The notes under the pieces were generated by a model. That model saw only the letters and a list, made by a program, of their open reading frames with translations. It searched no databases and was not told where the DNA came from. Position numbers and translations under genes: made by a program. DNA of 64,000 bases from Cognatundibacterium curvum (GTDB lineage: Bacteria; Pseudomonadota; Gammaproteobacteria; Burkholderiales; Burkholderiaceae_D): contig NZ_JACOGD010000005.1 in NCBI RefSeq assembly GCF_014284235.1, positions 310,001 to 374,000 of the forward strand, given 5' to 3'. Positions 9,823-20,057 of this stretch are shown here, one piece after another (position 1 is the stretch's first letter; each line of letters starts with the position of its first letter).

Positions 9823-11826
9823 ATGTTAGACCAAATTGATTTGACAAAGCTGGTGCTTGGCCGCCTCAGCTGGGAAGCGATTCCCTTCCATGAGCCAATT
9901 CTGATTGCGACATTTATCGGTGTCCTGTTTGGCGGTGCCGCCGTATTGGGTGGTCTGACCTACTTCCGTTTATGGGGTTACCTGTGGCGTGAGTGGATCA
10001 CCTCTATCGATCACAAACGTATCGGTATCATGTACATGATCTTGGGTCTGGTCATGCTGTTGCGTGGCTTTGCGGATGCGCTGATGATGCGTGCCCAGCA
10101 GGCAATGGCATTCGGCGACTCAGCCGGTTTCCTGCCGCCGCATCACTATGATCAGGTATTCACGGCGCATGGCGTGATCATGATTTTCTTCGTTGCGATG
10201 CCACTGGTAACAGGTTTGATGAACTACATCGTACCTTTGCAAATCGGTGCACGTGACGTGGCTTTCCCTTTCCTGAATAACTTCAGTTTCTGGATGACTG
10301 CATTCGGTGCCGTGTTGGTGATGGTATCGCTGTTCGTGGGTGAATTTGCGCGTACCGGCTGGCTCGCGTATCCGCCGTTGTCTGGCATTCTGGGTAGCCC
10401 GGATGTGGGGGTGGATTACTATATCTGGTCCTTGCAAATTGCCGGTGTCGGTACCTTATTGTCCGGCGTTAACCTGATTGTGACTATTATCAAGATGCGT
10501 GCGCCTGGCATGAATCTGATGAAGATGCCGGTATTCACCTGGACTGCACTGTGTACTAACGTACTGATCGTTGCTGCTTTCCCGGTACTGACCGCCGTAC
10601 TCGCGATGTTGTCGCTGGATCGCACGTTTGGCACCAACTTCTTCACAAACGACATGGGCGGCAATGCCATGATGTATGTGAATCTGATCTGGATCTGGGG
10701 TCACCCAGAGGTATATATCCTGATCCTGCCTTGCTTCGGTGTGTACTCTGAAATCGTGTCGACTTTCTGCAGCAAGCGTCTGTTCGGTTACACCTCGATG
10801 GTGTACGCGACGGTGGTGATTACTATCCTGTCTTACCTGGTATGGCTGCATCACTTCTTCACCATGGGTTCCGGTGCGAGTGTTAACTCCTTCTTCGGTA
10901 TTACCACCATGATTATCTCGATCCCAACCGGCGCGAAGATATTCAACTGGTTGTTCACGATGTACCGTGGCCGTATCCGTTTTGAAGTGCCTATGCTGTG
11001 GACGATAGGCTTTATGGTGACTTTCGTTATCGGCGGTATGACCGGTGTCTTGCTGGCTGTCCCACCTGCTGACTTTGTCTTGCATAACAGTCTGTTCCTG
11101 ATCGCTCACTTCCACAATGTGATTATCGGTGGTGTAGTGTTTGGTGCGATGGCTGCGATCAACTTCTGGTTCCCGAAAGCCTTCGGTTATAAGCTCGACA
11201 GCTTCTGGGGTAAATGCTCGTTCTGGTTCTGGTGTATCGGCTTCTACTTTGCGTTCATGCCGCTTTATGTGCTGGGCCTGATGGGTGTGACACGTCGTCT
11301 GAGTCACTTCGATGATCCGTCGCTGCAGATCTGGTTCCAGATCGCTGCTTTCGGTGCGGTACTGATCGCGCTGGGTATCGGTTCCTTCCTGGTACAGCTG
11401 GTCGTCAGTTACCTGCGTCGTCATGAAAACCGTGATGTATCCGGTGATCCATGGGGTGGCCGTACGCTGGAGTGGTCGACTTCCTCGCCACCACCAGCTT
11501 ACAACTTCCCATTCACACCACGCGTGCATGATAACGACGCATGGGATGACATGAAGAAGAATGGCTATCAGCGTCCGACTAAAGGCTTTGTGGATATCCA
11601 TATGCCTAAGAACACCGGTGCCGGTTTTGTGATCGCTGCGCTCAGCGGTGCATGCGGCTTCGCACTGATCTGGCAAATGTGGATTCCTGCTGTGGCAGCC
11701 TTCCTGGTGATGCTGACCGCAATCATAGTTCACACATTTAATTACAACCGCGACTATTACATTCCTGCTGATGAAGTGATCCGCACGGAAGATGAGCGCA
11801 CACGTTTGTTAGCGAGCCAGGCCTGA
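9823..11826 (+). CDS. cyoB: Cytochrome bo3 quinol oxidase subunit I
   Basis: 667 residues, close to the 663 of E. coli CyoB and similar to it throughout. It contains the quinol-site region FADALMMR...[11 protein letters not shown], the low-spin heme and CuB histidines ([21 protein letters not shown]) and the helix X histidines in [12 protein letters not shown]. The enzyme oxidises ubiquinol, reduces O2 to water at the heme o3-CuB centre and pumps protons through D and K channels. It starts two bases after the cyoA stop and is followed after one base by cyoC. The terminal residues ([19 protein letters not shown]) are cytoplasmic. Confidence 0.97.
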   Translation: MLDQIDLTKLVLGRLSWEAIPFHEPILIATFIGVLFGGAAVLGGLTYFRLWGYLWREWITSIDHKRIGIMYMILGLVMLLRGFADALMMRAQQAMAFGDSAGFLPPHHYDQVFTAHGVIMIFFVAMPLVTGLMNYIVPLQIGARDVAFPFLNNFSFWMTAFGAVLVMVSLFVGEFARTGWLAYPPLSGILGSPDVGVDYYIWSLQIAGVGTLLSGVNLIVTIIKMRAPGMNLMKMPVFTWTALCTNVLIVAAFPVLTAVLAMLSLDRTFGTNFFTNDMGGNAMMYVNLIWIWGHPEVYILILPCFGVYSEIVSTFCSKRLFGYTSMVYATVVITILSYLVWLHHFFTMGSGASVNSFFGITTMIISIPTGAKIFNWLFTMYRGRIRFEVPMLWTIGFMVTFVIGGMTGVLLAVPPADFVLHNSLFLIAHFHNVIIGGVVFGAMAAINFWFPKAFGYKLDSFWGKCSFWFWCIGFYFAFMPLYVLGLMGVTRRLSHFDDPSLQIWFQIAAFGAVLIALGIGSFLVQLVVSYLRRHENRDVSGDPWGGRTLEWSTSSPPPAYNFPFTPRVHDNDAWDDMKKNGYQRPTKGFVDIHMPKNTGAGFVIAALSGACGFALIWQMWIPAVAAFLVMLTAIIVHTFNYNRDYYIPADEVIRTEDERTRLLASQA

Positions 11827-11827
11827 T

Positions 11828-12454
11828 ATGTCTACAACTACACATAATGCTTTGAACGGAGACGCGGGTTCCCGCTTCTTCGTCCGGGAACATCATCCGG
11901 AAAATGGTACTTTGCTGGGTTTCTGGCTGTACCTGATGAGTGACTGTCTGATTTTTGCGTGCCTGTTTGCTTCATATGCAGTACTGGGCCGTAACTATGC
12001 AGGCGGTCCGACCGGCGCAGAATTATTTGATCTGCCGCTGGTGGCTTTGAATACTTCTATGCTGTTGCTGTCATCCATCACATATGGCTTTGCGATGCTG
12101 GAGTCCCAGAAAAACCGTCTGGGTACCACCATGGTGTGGCTGGCGATTACTGGCCTCTTTGGCGTGGCATTTATCAGCCTGGAATTATATGAATTCATCC
12201 ACCTGATCCATGAAGGTGCAGGTCCGCAACGCAGTGGTTTCCTGACTTCCTTCTTTGCTCTGGTTGCGACCCACGGTCTGCACGTGACTTTCGGTATCGT
12301 CTGGCTGGTGACTTTGCTGTTCCAGCTCAAGCGTCACGGCCTCACGCCTGAAAATCGCCGCCGTCTGATGTGTCTGTCTATGTTCTGGCACTTTTTGGAC
12401 GTGGTCTGGATCGGTGTATTTACCTTTGTTTATCTGATGGGAGTCTTGCCATGA
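11828..12454 (+). CDS. cyoC: Cytochrome bo3 quinol oxidase subunit III
   Basis: 208 residues with five membrane helices, the normal size for CyoC. Typical motifs are [20 protein letters not shown] at the first helix and [12 protein letters not shown] and [19 protein letters not shown] near the end. It stabilises subunit I and its proton path. It overlaps cyoD by four bases (ATGA at 12451). Confidence 0.95.
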   Translation: MSTTTHNALNGDAGSRFFVREHHPENGTLLGFWLYLMSDCLIFACLFASYAVLGRNYAGGPTGAELFDLPLVALNTSMLLLSSITYGFAMLESQKNRLGTTMVWLAITGLFGVAFISLELYEFIHLIHEGAGPQRSGFLTSFFALVATHGLHVTFGIVWLVTLLFQLKRHGLTPENRRRLMCLSMFWHFLDVVWIGVFTFVYLMGVLP

Positions 12455-12903
12455 GCGCACATCACACACATTCCGCACACGGTGATGACCACGCTCACGG
12501 TCATCATGGACACGAGGATCACGGCAGCCATGGCAGCCTGAAAGACTACACCCTGGGTTTCATCCTGTCGGTAATACTGACAGCGATCCCTTTCTGGCTG
12601 GTGATGGCGAAGGTGATCCCTGATTCAAAAACCATGGGCATCGTATTGCTGGTATTCGCAGCGATACAAATCGTCGTACACATGATTTACTTCCTGCACA
12701 TGAACTTCAAGTCAGAAGGTGGCTGGTCTATGCTGGCACTGATCTTCACGACCTTGCTGGTGGTAATTATGCTGGCAGGTTCGCTGTGGGTTATGCATCA
12801 TATGAACCACAACATGATGCCTGGCATGAATCATGAGACCAAGCCAGAGTCTATTAATCTGGCACCAGCGAAGGATGGACAGAACTCACGCAATCTGCCA
12901 TGA
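12451..12903 (+). CDS. cyoD: Cytochrome bo3 quinol oxidase subunit IV with His-rich tail
   Basis: 150 residues from the ATG overlapping the cyoC stop. The core ([20 protein letters not shown] and two further helices) matches E. coli CyoD, a small three-helix subunit needed for CuB assembly. The extensions are unusual. The N-terminal 27 residues contain 11 histidines (for example [15 protein letters not shown]), and the end of the last helix and tail is rich in Met and His ([14 protein letters not shown]). E. coli CyoD has only a short, mildly His-containing N-terminus. Metal binding, perhaps copper for oxidase assembly, is a reasonable inference. It overlaps the SURF1 gene by four bases. Confidence 0.93.
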   Translation: MSAHHTHSAHGDDHAHGHHGHEDHGSHGSLKDYTLGFILSVILTAIPFWLVMAKVIPDSKTMGIVLLVFAAIQIVVHMIYFLHMNFKSEGGWSMLALIFTTLLVVIMLAGSLWVMHHMNHNMMPGMNHETKPESINLAPAKDGQNSRNLP

Positions 12904-13679
12904 GTCTGTCTCCTGTTGAGACCCCGGCCGGAACTGCGGTTCCGGTTGATCAGGACAACCACCCGCGTTCACCTTTAGCGAGAAACTTACTCGCTATCAG
13001 TGCGCTGGTGGTTTTTCTTTGTCTGTGCGCGCTGGGTAGCTGGCAAGTTTATCGTTTGCAGTGGAAGCTGGATCTGATCGCCCGTGTCGAACAGCGCATA
13101 CACGCTCAGCCGGAAGCTGCGCCGGGCCGTAGCGACTGGTCGCAAGTCAGCGTGGCCAGAGATGAATACCGCCACGTCAAAGTCAGCGGTGTGTTTTTGC
13201 ATGCACAGTCGAGTATGGTGCAGGCCGTGACGGAACTGGGTAGCGGCTATTGGTTGTTGACTCCTTTGCGTCAGAACGATGGCAGTCTGGTGTTCATCAA
13301 TCGCGGTTTCTTGCCGTCTGCGGAGCGTGTCAAACAAGAGCTGGCACGTGCGTCGTCCTCTGAAACGCTGACCCTGACTGGCTTATTGCGTATCACCGAA
13401 CCGGGTGGCGGCTTCCTGCGTCACAATGATGCAGCTGCCGGACGCTGGTTTTCGCGCGATGTGGCAGCAATGGCCGCCGCACATCAGCTCACTGATGTGG
13501 CACCGTATTTTATCGATGCAGACGCAGCCAGCCAGACTGATGCCGCCGGGCCGGTAGCTGGGTTGACGGTAGTCCGTTTTCAGAACAATCATGCAGTCTA
13601 TGCGCTGACTTGGTATGCTCTCGCTTTGATGGTCGGATTGGCGTACTGGTATGTACGCCGTACTGACCGGCGTCGCTGA
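12900..13679 (+). CDS. SURF1-family oxidase assembly protein
   Basis: 259 residues with the SURF1 layout: one membrane helix near 27-49, a large periplasmic domain, and a second helix near 236-254 (YALTWYALALMVGLAYWYV). Family motifs are SGYWLLTPL and FINRGFLP. SURF1 proteins help insert heme into subunit I of heme-copper oxidases. It overlaps cyoD by four bases, so it is almost certainly made with the bo3 oxidase, although classic SURF1 serves heme-a enzymes. No heme o synthase gene (cyoE) follows in this window. Confidence 0.9.
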   Translation: MSLSPVETPAGTAVPVDQDNHPRSPLARNLLAISALVVFLCLCALGSWQVYRLQWKLDLIARVEQRIHAQPEAAPGRSDWSQVSVARDEYRHVKVSGVFLHAQSSMVQAVTELGSGYWLLTPLRQNDGSLVFINRGFLPSAERVKQELARASSSETLTLTGLLRITEPGGGFLRHNDAAAGRWFSRDVAAMAAAHQLTDVAPYFIDADAASQTDAAGPVAGLTVVRFQNNHAVYALTWYALALMVGLAYWYVRRTDRRR

Positions 13680-13723
13680 ACAAGGTTGCAGCGTTCAGCG
13701 CGCATCCACCGAAAGTGAGCCAG

Positions 13724-15040
13724 ATGCGCGATACAGAAAACCATTCCACCTTCGTGATTTTGCCTGAATCAGGCGTCAAGGAACTGCAGCACTCAGCCGG
13801 GCATAAAAATATGCTGCAGCTGATCCATTTGCGCTGGCTGGCGGTATTCGGCCAGATCTCTACCATCGCCTTGGTCACACTGGGTTTCGGTATCCATTTG
13901 CCGATACTGCCTATGCTGTATGTGCTGGCAGGTCTGATCGCGTTTAACATCGGCAGCCATTTGCGCTGGCATGAAGAGGTTCGTGTTTCAAACCGTGAGC
14001 TATTTCTGGCTTTACTGGTCGATGTGGCGACACTGACTGCGCAATTGTATCTGAGTGGTGGTACCGGCAATCCGTTTGCCTTTTTGTTTTTGCTGCAGGT
14101 GATACTTAGCGCGGTGCTGCTGGAAGCCTGGTCGACCTGGCTGATCGTAGCGCTGAGCACGGCTTGTCTGATGGGCTTGTCGCGTTTTTCTCTGCCGCTG
14201 AAACTGCCGCCGGACTCAGTCAACAGCCTGTTCAGTCTGTACCGCGACGGTATGCTGATCTGCTTTTTGCTGAATGCGGCCCTGCTGGTGTTTTTCCTGA
14301 CCCGGATTAATTCCAATCTCAAAGAAAGGGATGCGCAGTTGGCCGATCTGCAAAAACGTGCGGCAGAAGAAGAACATATCGTGAAGATGGGTTTGCTGGC
14401 GTCCGGTGCTGCGCATGAACTAGGAACGCCGCTGGCTACCTTGTCGGTGATTTTGGGCGACTGGCGCCGCATGCCGCAATTCACTCAGGATGCCGAGTTA
14501 ACTGAAGAGCTGACGGAAATGCAGCGCCAGTTACAGCGTTGTAAGAGCATCGTCAGCAGTATCCTGTTGTCGGCTGGTGAGGCCAGGGGCGAGTCCTCGG
14601 TCAAAACCACCATCAATACGTTTCTGAATGATCTGGCTGAAGACTTCCGCGCCACCCGCATTTTGCAGGATTTTGAGTACCGAAACAGCAATCCACATGA
14701 CATTCCGGTGGTGTTTGATGTGGCACTCAAGCAGATGATATGCAATGTGTTAGATAATGCGCTTGAAGCATCACCACATTGGCTGGCACTCGATGTGCAG
14801 CGTCAGGAAGAAGTGCTCACCTTGCTGGTTACAGATCGCGGGCCGGGCTTCCAGTCGCATATTCTGGACAAGCTGGGGCAGCCCTATCAATCGACCAAGG
14901 GTCGCGCCGGCAGCGGACTGGGTCTGTTCTTTGTGGTGAATGTTGTTCGTAAGCTGGGTGGGACGGTATCAGCCAGAAACCGTCCCGAAGGTGGTGCTGC
15001 TGTTGAAGTCACACTGCCCATTTCTGCACTGAAGCTTTAA
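13724..15040 (+). CDS. regB: RegB/PrrB-type redox sensor histidine kinase
   Basis: 438 residues from the ATG at 13724 (an in-frame GTG lies at 13715). Six membrane helices fill the first 200 residues. The RegB quinone-site heptad GGTGNPF is near residue 112. The H-box is the RegB signature GAAHELGTPLATL (near 228-240), and the redox-sensitive cysteine position is kept in LQRCKSIV (near 273). The ATPase domain has GPGF and GSGLGLFF. RegB senses the quinone pool and cysteine redox state and phosphorylates RegA. Its place right after the cyo/SURF1 genes suggests control of terminal oxidase expression. regA follows 13 bases later. Confidence 0.92.
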   Translation: MRDTENHSTFVILPESGVKELQHSAGHKNMLQLIHLRWLAVFGQISTIALVTLGFGIHLPILPMLYVLAGLIAFNIGSHLRWHEEVRVSNRELFLALLVDVATLTAQLYLSGGTGNPFAFLFLLQVILSAVLLEAWSTWLIVALSTACLMGLSRFSLPLKLPPDSVNSLFSLYRDGMLICFLLNAALLVFFLTRINSNLKERDAQLADLQKRAAEEEHIVKMGLLASGAAHELGTPLATLSVILGDWRRMPQFTQDAELTEELTEMQRQLQRCKSIVSSILLSAGEARGESSVKTTINTFLNDLAEDFRATRILQDFEYRNSNPHDIPVVFDVALKQMICNVLDNALEASPHWLALDVQRQEEVLTLLVTDRGPGFQSHILDKLGQPYQSTKGRAGSGLGLFFVVNVVRKLGGTVSARNRPEGGAAVEVTLPISALKL

Positions 15041-15053
15041 GAGGTAATCACCT

Positions 15054-15590
15054 ATGTCAGAAAATCGTCTGTTGCTGATCGTGGAAGACGATACTGCATT
15101 TGCGCGCACGCTGGTGCGCTCGTTTGAACGGCGCGGCTATACCGTTTTACATGCGGACAGTCTGGAGCAGGTGTCTGTCCTGCTGACTCAGCATAGTCCG
15201 CGCTATGCGGTGGTGGACTTAAAGCTCAATGGCAATGCCTCTGGTCTGGCCTGCGTACAGATGCTGCATAAGCATGATGATGCCATGCTGATCGTCGTGC
15301 TGACTGGCTTTGCGAGTATCGCGACTGCGGTTGAAGCCGTGAAGCTGGGGGCATGTCAGTATCTGGCCAAGCCTTCCAATACCGATGATATAGAAGCGGC
15401 CTTTGGTCATGTGGCGGGTGTGGCTGAACCAGAGTTAAGTAATCGCTCAACTTCGATTAAAACCCTGGAATGGGAGCGCATCCACGAGGTGTTGGTGGAA
15501 GCCGAGTTCAATATTTCTGAAGCCGCACGCCGTCTTGGTATGCATCGCCGAACGCTGGCGCGCAAACTCAATAAACAACAGGTGAAATAA
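15054..15590 (+). CDS. regA: RegA/PrrA/ActR-type response regulator
   Basis: 178 residues: a receiver domain with phosphoacceptor Asp55 (VVDLKLNG) and conserved Lys106, a short linker, and a Fis-like helix-turn-helix (ISEAARRLGMHRRTLARKLNK) that matches RegA almost exactly. RegA proteins regulate respiratory and redox-balancing genes. It is the last gene of this plus-strand run. A small hairpin GGCCA-GATT-TGGCC follows at 15591-15604 without a T tract. Confidence 0.93.
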   Translation: MSENRLLLIVEDDTAFARTLVRSFERRGYTVLHADSLEQVSVLLTQHSPRYAVVDLKLNGNASGLACVQMLHKHDDAMLIVVLTGFASIATAVEAVKLGACQYLAKPSNTDDIEAAFGHVAGVAEPELSNRSTSIKTLEWERIHEVLVEAEFNISEAARRLGMHRRTLARKLNKQQVK

Positions 15591-15622
15591 GGCCAGATTT
15601 GGCCGTGCGCCAGCAGAATCGC

Positions 15623-16039
15623 TCAGGGCTGGTAGAGCGCAGGGCGATGGATTTCCATATAGGTCTCAGGTTTGCCTAATGCCTGAAAGCCGAATTGCTG
15701 ATACAGGCCGCGTGCATTGCTGCTGACCAGAACAAAGCGCCGTAAGCCTTGCAGCGCCGGATGGCGCAAGACAAATTCCAGCAATTGTTTGCTGTAACCA
15801 TGGCCTTGAAATTCAGGCAGTACAAACACATCCAGCAGATACGCGAAACTCGCTTGGTCGCTAATCACGCGTGCAAACGCGATTTGCCGTCCATCTGACC
15901 AGCCGCCAAAGCATAGCGAATGTTCCATGCCACGTTTAAGCGTCTCCAGCGGAATGCCCTTAGCCCAGCTCGATTCCTCAGACAAAAAACGATGGATCAT
16001 GTCGATATCCATGCGTTGCAGATCATCTGAGCATTCCAT
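15623..16039 (-). CDS. GNAT-family N-acetyltransferase
   Basis: 138 residues with the GNAT acetyl-CoA motif QGHGYSKQLLEFVL (near 80-93) preceded by the strand AYLLDVFVLPEF, and the C-terminal part FVLVSSNARGLYQQFGFQALGKPETYMEI typical of this fold. The substrate is not predictable. It starts two bases after the prmC stop, so it belongs to the hemA-prfA-dsbB-prmC run. Confidence 0.85.
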   Translation of the reverse strand: MECSDDLQRMDIDMIHRFLSEESSWAKGIPLETLKRGMEHSLCFGGWSDGRQIAFARVISDQASFAYLLDVFVLPEFQGHGYSKQLLEFVLRHPALQGLRRFVLVSSNARGLYQQFGFQALGKPETYMEIHRPALYQP

Positions 16040-16041
16040 CT

Positions 16042-16893
16042 TTATGCCTCTGTCTGAAGTTTGCCGCCACTGACCCGCTCTATGCCTGCCAGATCGCGCC
16101 AGCTTTGTACTTCTGTGTATTGATGCTGAAGCAGCAGCGCGCGTACTGCGTCTGCCTGATCATAGCCATGCTCCATCAGCAGCCAGCCATTTGCTGACAA
16201 ATGCAGCCTGGCTGTACTGATGATATGGCGGTAAGCACTAAGTCCATCCGCATGATCCGTCAGCGCTGACAGAGGCTCAAAACGCAGATCGCCTTGCGAT
16301 AAATGTGGATCGTGCTGCTCGATGTAAGGCGGATTGCTGACAATGGTATTGAATCGGTGTTGCCCCAGCGCTGAGAACCAGTCACTCTGCATTAGCTCAA
16401 AACGCTGCAGCCTGTCAGCAGGTAATAAACGCGCTGCATTTTGAGTGGCGATTGCGAGCGCGTCAGCACTAATGTCGAGTGCACTGACGGCCAGATCATC
16501 CCGTTCATGTGCGATGCTGATTGCAATCGCACCCGAACCGGTACCCATATCCAGTAAGCGGCTGTTGGGCGGTGCATGCTGCAAGGCCAGTTCTACCAGC
16601 AGCTCGGTATCGGCACGTGGTATCAGTACGGCGGGTGAAGTTAAAAAAGAGAGACCGAAGAATTCACGTTCACCGAGTATGTAAGCGACAGGCTCACCCG
16701 CCAGACGGCGGCTGATCAGACTCAGCAAATGCGCTCTGACTGCAGTTGTCAGAGACTGATCGGAATGGGTGATCAGCTGGATACGGCTCTTGCCTGTCGC
16801 ATGCATCAGCAGCATACGTAATTCCAGCTTATCCAGCGGTACTAAGCGCTCATAATCAGCGAGGCTCAGGCCATCTTGCTGCCATGCCTGCAT
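16042..16893 (-). CDS. prmC: Release factor glutamine methyltransferase
   Basis: 283 residues, the usual size. It has the N-terminal helical domain, the SAM-binding motif LLDMGTGSGAIAIS, and the catalytic NPPY (near residue 187) that places the glutamine amide. It methylates the GGQ glutamine of release factors RF1 and RF2. Its start overlaps the dsbB stop, and its substrate gene prfA lies upstream in the same run. Confidence 0.95.
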   Translation of the reverse strand: MQAWQQDGLSLADYERLVPLDKLELRMLLMHATGKSRIQLITHSDQSLTTAVRAHLLSLISRRLAGEPVAYILGEREFFGLSFLTSPAVLIPRADTELLVELALQHAPPNSRLLDMGTGSGAIAISIAHERDDLAVSALDISADALAIATQNAARLLPADRLQRFELMQSDWFSALGQHRFNTIVSNPPYIEQHDPHLSQGDLRFEPLSALTDHADGLSAYRHIISTARLHLSANGWLLMEHGYDQADAVRALLLQHQYTEVQSWRDLAGIERVSGGKLQTEA

Positions 16894-17393
16894 CAGCGCC
16901 GGTCTCCGAAAATACTGGTACGTTTGCGTTGTAGCATAACGCTCGCAGTGGCGATGGCGCAGATCAGGAACCAGACCATAGCCCAGCCCGGAATAGACAG
17001 ACCCAGTATCGGTTCATACGGGGTATCACATAAGCCATCGGCACGGAAGAAGTCCGGCCACCAGACCGATAAGAAAATTTTATTCAAGCCGGTTTCCAGC
17101 GGATCGATGCCGCAGGACAGTTGAGGATTGGACAGAACATACAAATGCTTGCCTGCGACGCCTATACCTGTCAATGCAGAAGCAAACGATAAGCCGGCCG
17201 CTACCCTGCGGTTTTGCTCAGGCATGACTGCAGCCACCAGTGCAAACAGTCCTATGCCCAGAAAAGCATAGCGTTGCAGCACACACAGAGGACAGGGCAA
17301 CATGTTTTTGACCAGCTGCAAATACATCGCCGCTGCCAGAACAGCCAGGCAGCTTGCCGCCACAGCCAGTAATACGAATTTGCTAGAACGCAT
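16893..17393 (-). CDS. dsbB: Disulfide bond formation protein DsbB
   Basis: 166 residues from the ATG at 17393; an ATG at 17402 adds three residues but has no ribosome site. Four membrane helices are visible. The first periplasmic loop has the quinone-coupled CPLC pair (NMLPCPLCVLQRYAF), and the second has the Cys pair in LSCGIDP and GLCDTP. DsbB reoxidises DsbA and passes electrons to quinone. Its position between prfA and prmC is unusual, and the substrate link to dsbC at 53.8 kb is only functional. Confidence 0.92.
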   Translation of the reverse strand: MRSSKFVLLAVAASCLAVLAAAMYLQLVKNMLPCPLCVLQRYAFLGIGLFALVAAVMPEQNRRVAAGLSFASALTGIGVAGKHLYVLSNPQLSCGIDPLETGLNKIFLSVWWPDFFRADGLCDTPYEPILGLSIPGWAMVWFLICAIATASVMLQRKRTSIFGDRR

Positions 17394-17486
17394 GAAAATC
17401 ATCCGGAAAATGAAAGCGGATGCCAGCTTACACGTTTTTTCTGTCAGCGTGATAAAGCGATGTAAGTTGGCATGAGTAGTGTCTGT

Positions 17487-17511
17487 GCTACAGATCGTGA
17501 CTACCTGTAGC
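17487..17511. other. Hairpin between prfA and dsbB
   Basis: GCTACAG (17487-17493) and CTGTAGC (17505-17511) form a perfect 7-bp stem with an 11-base loop in the 140-base gap after prfA. No T tract follows on the minus strand, so it may be a processing site or attenuating structure, not a strong terminator. Confidence 0.4.
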
Positions 17512-17533
17512 GCCAGTCATTAGTTGGACTGAT

Positions 17534-18613
17534 TTAATCGTCACCTAGTTCCGCCAGCATTTCGGCCTGATGTTCTGCGATCAGCGCATTACTGAGTTCT
17601 TCCAGATCACCATCCATGATGAAATCCAGTTTATACAAGGTCAGGTTGATGCGGTGGTCCGTCATGCGGCCTTGCGGATAGTTGTAAGTGCGGATGCGTT
17701 CGCTGCGGTCACCGGAACCAATCAGGCTCTTACGGGTTGCCGCCTCTTTCGCTTGTTTTTCACGCAGCTGGATATCCATGATGCGGGTGGCAAGCACACG
17801 CATGGCCTGGGCCTTATTCTGATGCTGACTGCGGCCGTCCTGGCACTCCACCACGATCCCGGTTGGTAAGTGAGTCAGACGCACGGCAGAATCCGTTTTA
17901 TTAATATGCTGACCACCGGCACCGCTGGCGCGGAAGGTGTCGATACGCAAGTCGGCATTATTGATGACCACATCGGCCACTTCATCCGCTTCCGGCATCA
18001 CGGCGACGGTACAGGCCGAGGTATGTATCCGTCCCTGGGTTTCGGTCGCCGGCACCCTTTGTACGCGGTGGCCGCCAGACTCGAATTTCAGTCTGGAGTA
18101 TGCGCCGAAGCCGGCGATACGCACAATCACTTCTTTATACCCACCGAGTTCAGATGCCGACTCCGACATCATCTCTACCTGCCAACGATTACGTTCAGCA
18201 AAGCGGGTGTACATGCGCAGCAGATCACCGGCAAATAAGGCGGCTTCGTCACCGCCGGTACCGGCGCGAATTTCCAGCAGGATGTTGCGCTCATCATTCG
18301 GATCTTTAGGCAGCAGCATCTTTTGCAGATCATCTTCCAGCGTCAGCATGGTCTGCTTTGCGCTTTCGATTTCTTCCTGCGCAAACGCCTTCATGTCCGG
18401 ATCATTCAGCATGTCCTGTGCTTCCAGGATGTCGGATTGCGCTTGCTGATAGTTTTTGTACAAAGCAACCAGCGGATCCAGTTCCGCATGCTCACGATTG
18501 AGCTTGCGATAATTGTCCATATCATTGGTTGCGCCTTCCTGCATCAGCAGGTGTCCGACTTCATCGAGGCGTTCAGCCAGCTGATCCAGCTTGGCGAGCA
18601 TAGAGGGTTTCAT
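17534..18613 (-). CDS. prfA: Peptide chain release factor 1
   Basis: 359 residues, the standard length. The GGQ motif is in [18 protein letters not shown] (near 230). The codon-recognition region and the C-terminal helices ([18 protein letters not shown]) are conserved. It releases peptides at UAA and UAG. It follows hemA by 84 bases, the common hemA-prfA order. Confidence 0.97.
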   Translation of the reverse strand: MKPSMLAKLDQLAERLDEVGHLLMQEGATNDMDNYRKLNREHAELDPLVALYKNYQQAQSDILEAQDMLNDPDMKAFAQEEIESAKQTMLTLEDDLQKMLLPKDPNDERNILLEIRAGTGGDEAALFAGDLLRMYTRFAERNRWQVEMMSESASELGGYKEVIVRIAGFGAYSRLKFESGGHRVQRVPATETQGRIHTSACTVAVMPEADEVADVVINNADLRIDTFRASGAGGQHINKTDSAVRLTHLPTGIVVECQDGRSQHQNKAQAMRVLATRIMDIQLREKQAKEAATRKSLIGSGDRSERIRTYNYPQGRMTDHRINLTLYKLDFIMDGDLEELSNALIAEHQAEMLAELGDD

Positions 18614-18697
18614 AGGCAGGGCAGATAAAAAAACAGAGACGTGGCCAGTTTGGCCTGAGAGTAGTCAGCACTCAGCGGCTGACCAGAGGGAGGTGCA

Positions 18698-19981
18698 CTA
18701 ACGCTTAGTACGGAATAACTGAGGCAGCAAACTGGCCAGGCGCGCGCGTTCGTCGCCGCTGGCCTGATGCAGCGCCTGTTGCGGGCCATGCAGGAATTTG
18801 GCGGTGAGGCCTTTGGATAAGGCTTCCAGCACCAGATCGATATCTTCACCACGCGCCAGCATTTTACGCGCACGCTCCAGCTCTGCGAGGCGCAATTGTT
18901 CGCTGCTTTCATGCAGGTCCTGAATCACAGGCACCACGGCGCGGCCATCTATCCAGTGCATAAATGATTGCACACGGGTTTCGATGATGGCTTCCGCCTG
19001 CGCGACAGCAGCCTGGCGGTTTTCTATGCCGCTTTGGACTACGCTGCCGAGGTCATCGACGGTATATAAAAACACATCGTCGAGCTGGGCGACTTCAGGC
19101 TCAATATCGCGTGGTACCGCCAGATCGACCATAAACACCGGGCGGTGCTTACGCGCTTTGACCACGCGCTCGACCAGCCCCAGACCGATGATCGGTAAGG
19201 AGGAGGCCGTGCACGAGACGATGATGTCGAATTGCGCTAATTGCTGCGGTAAATCGGCCAGGCGAATTGCCTTGCCATTGAAACGGTGGGCCAGTGCCTC
19301 GCCGCGTTCCAGCGTGCGGTTGGCAATGGTCAGCGATTTAGGATTTTGCGCCGCGAAATGGGTCGTGCACAGCTCTATCATTTCACCGGCACCGATGAAC
19401 AGCACGTGCTGATCCGAAATCTTATCGAAAATTCTTTGTGACAGCCTGACTGCTGCGGCCGCCATCGATACGCTGTGCGCACCAATTTCTGTCGTGCTGC
19501 GCACTTCCTTGGCAACCGCGAAAGTGCGCTGAAACATCTGGTGCAGATAGGTACCGAGGCCGCCAGCCGCTTCGGCCTGACGCACTGCATCTTTCATTTG
19601 CCCCAGGATCTGCGGTTCGCCCAGCACCATAGAATCGAGTCCGGAAGCGACGCGGAAAGCGTGCCGGACGGCATTGTCTTGCGGAAGGGTGTACAGATGC
19701 GGACGCAAATCCGCATACGGTAAATGGTGGAAGTCAGCCAGGAAGCGCGCCGTGACGTCGACCGGATTGTCGAGGCCGGCACAGGCTGCGTACAGCTCGG
19801 TACGGTTACAGGTGGATAAAATAGCCGCTTCGGTTGCGCCGCTTGTCTGCACCTGTCTGGCTCCAAACCATGCGCGTGCAGCCACCACTGCCTGAGCAAT
19901 CTGATCAGGAGCAAAGGCGACTTTTTCGCGCAGTGACAGGGGCGCAGTCGTGTGATTGAGGCCGACGGCTGAAAGGTGCAT
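18698..19981 (-). CDS. hemA: Glutamyl-tRNA reductase
   Basis: 427 residues from the ATG at 19981. A longer frame begins at 20008, but [14 protein letters not shown] is the normal N-terminus. Catalytic Cys58 lies in ILSTCNRTE, and the NADPH fold ([17 protein letters not shown]) and C-terminal dimerisation helices are present. It makes glutamate-1-semialdehyde, the first step of tetrapyrrole synthesis. Confidence 0.96.
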   Translation of the reverse strand: MHLSAVGLNHTTAPLSLREKVAFAPDQIAQAVVAARAWFGARQVQTSGATEAAILSTCNRTELYAACAGLDNPVDVTARFLADFHHLPYADLRPHLYTLPQDNAVRHAFRVASGLDSMVLGEPQILGQMKDAVRQAEAAGGLGTYLHQMFQRTFAVAKEVRSTTEIGAHSVSMAAAAVRLSQRIFDKISDQHVLFIGAGEMIELCTTHFAAQNPKSLTIANRTLERGEALAHRFNGKAIRLADLPQQLAQFDIIVSCTASSLPIIGLGLVERVVKARKHRPVFMVDLAVPRDIEPEVAQLDDVFLYTVDDLGSVVQSGIENRQAAVAQAEAIIETRVQSFMHWIDGRAVVPVIQDLHESSEQLRLAELERARKMLARGEDIDLVLEALSKGLTAKFLHGPQQALHQASGDERARLASLLPQLFRTKR

Positions 19982-20006
19982 GCGTATTTTTCCAGGATAA
20001 GTTGGC

Positions 20007-20012
20007 ATTATA
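20007..20012 (-). promoter_or_regulatory. hemA: Candidate -10 box of hemA
   Basis: A perfect TATAAT on the minus strand lies 25 bases upstream of the hemA ATG, in the 76-base gap after the kinase gene. No good -35 hexamer is found at 16-18 bases, so the promoter would be weak or activator-dependent. Confidence 0.4.
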
Positions 20013-20057
20013 GCGCTTAGTCCCGGTGTTTTCCGGTTTTGCTGCAGTTGATCTGCC

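Noticed and set aside
10456-11733. Long open frame of 425 codons on the minus strand opposite cyoB
   Set aside because: It is fully antisense to a strongly conserved gene, and the His/Gln/Arg-rich product has no recognisable domain. Codon bias of cyoB explains it.
13510-14484. 324-codon minus-strand frame opposite SURF1 and regB
   Set aside because: Antisense to two well-supported genes; Ser/Arg-rich composition without domains.
15591-15604. Terminator after regA
   Set aside because: GGCCA-GATT-TGGCC stem is only 5 bp and has no T tract.
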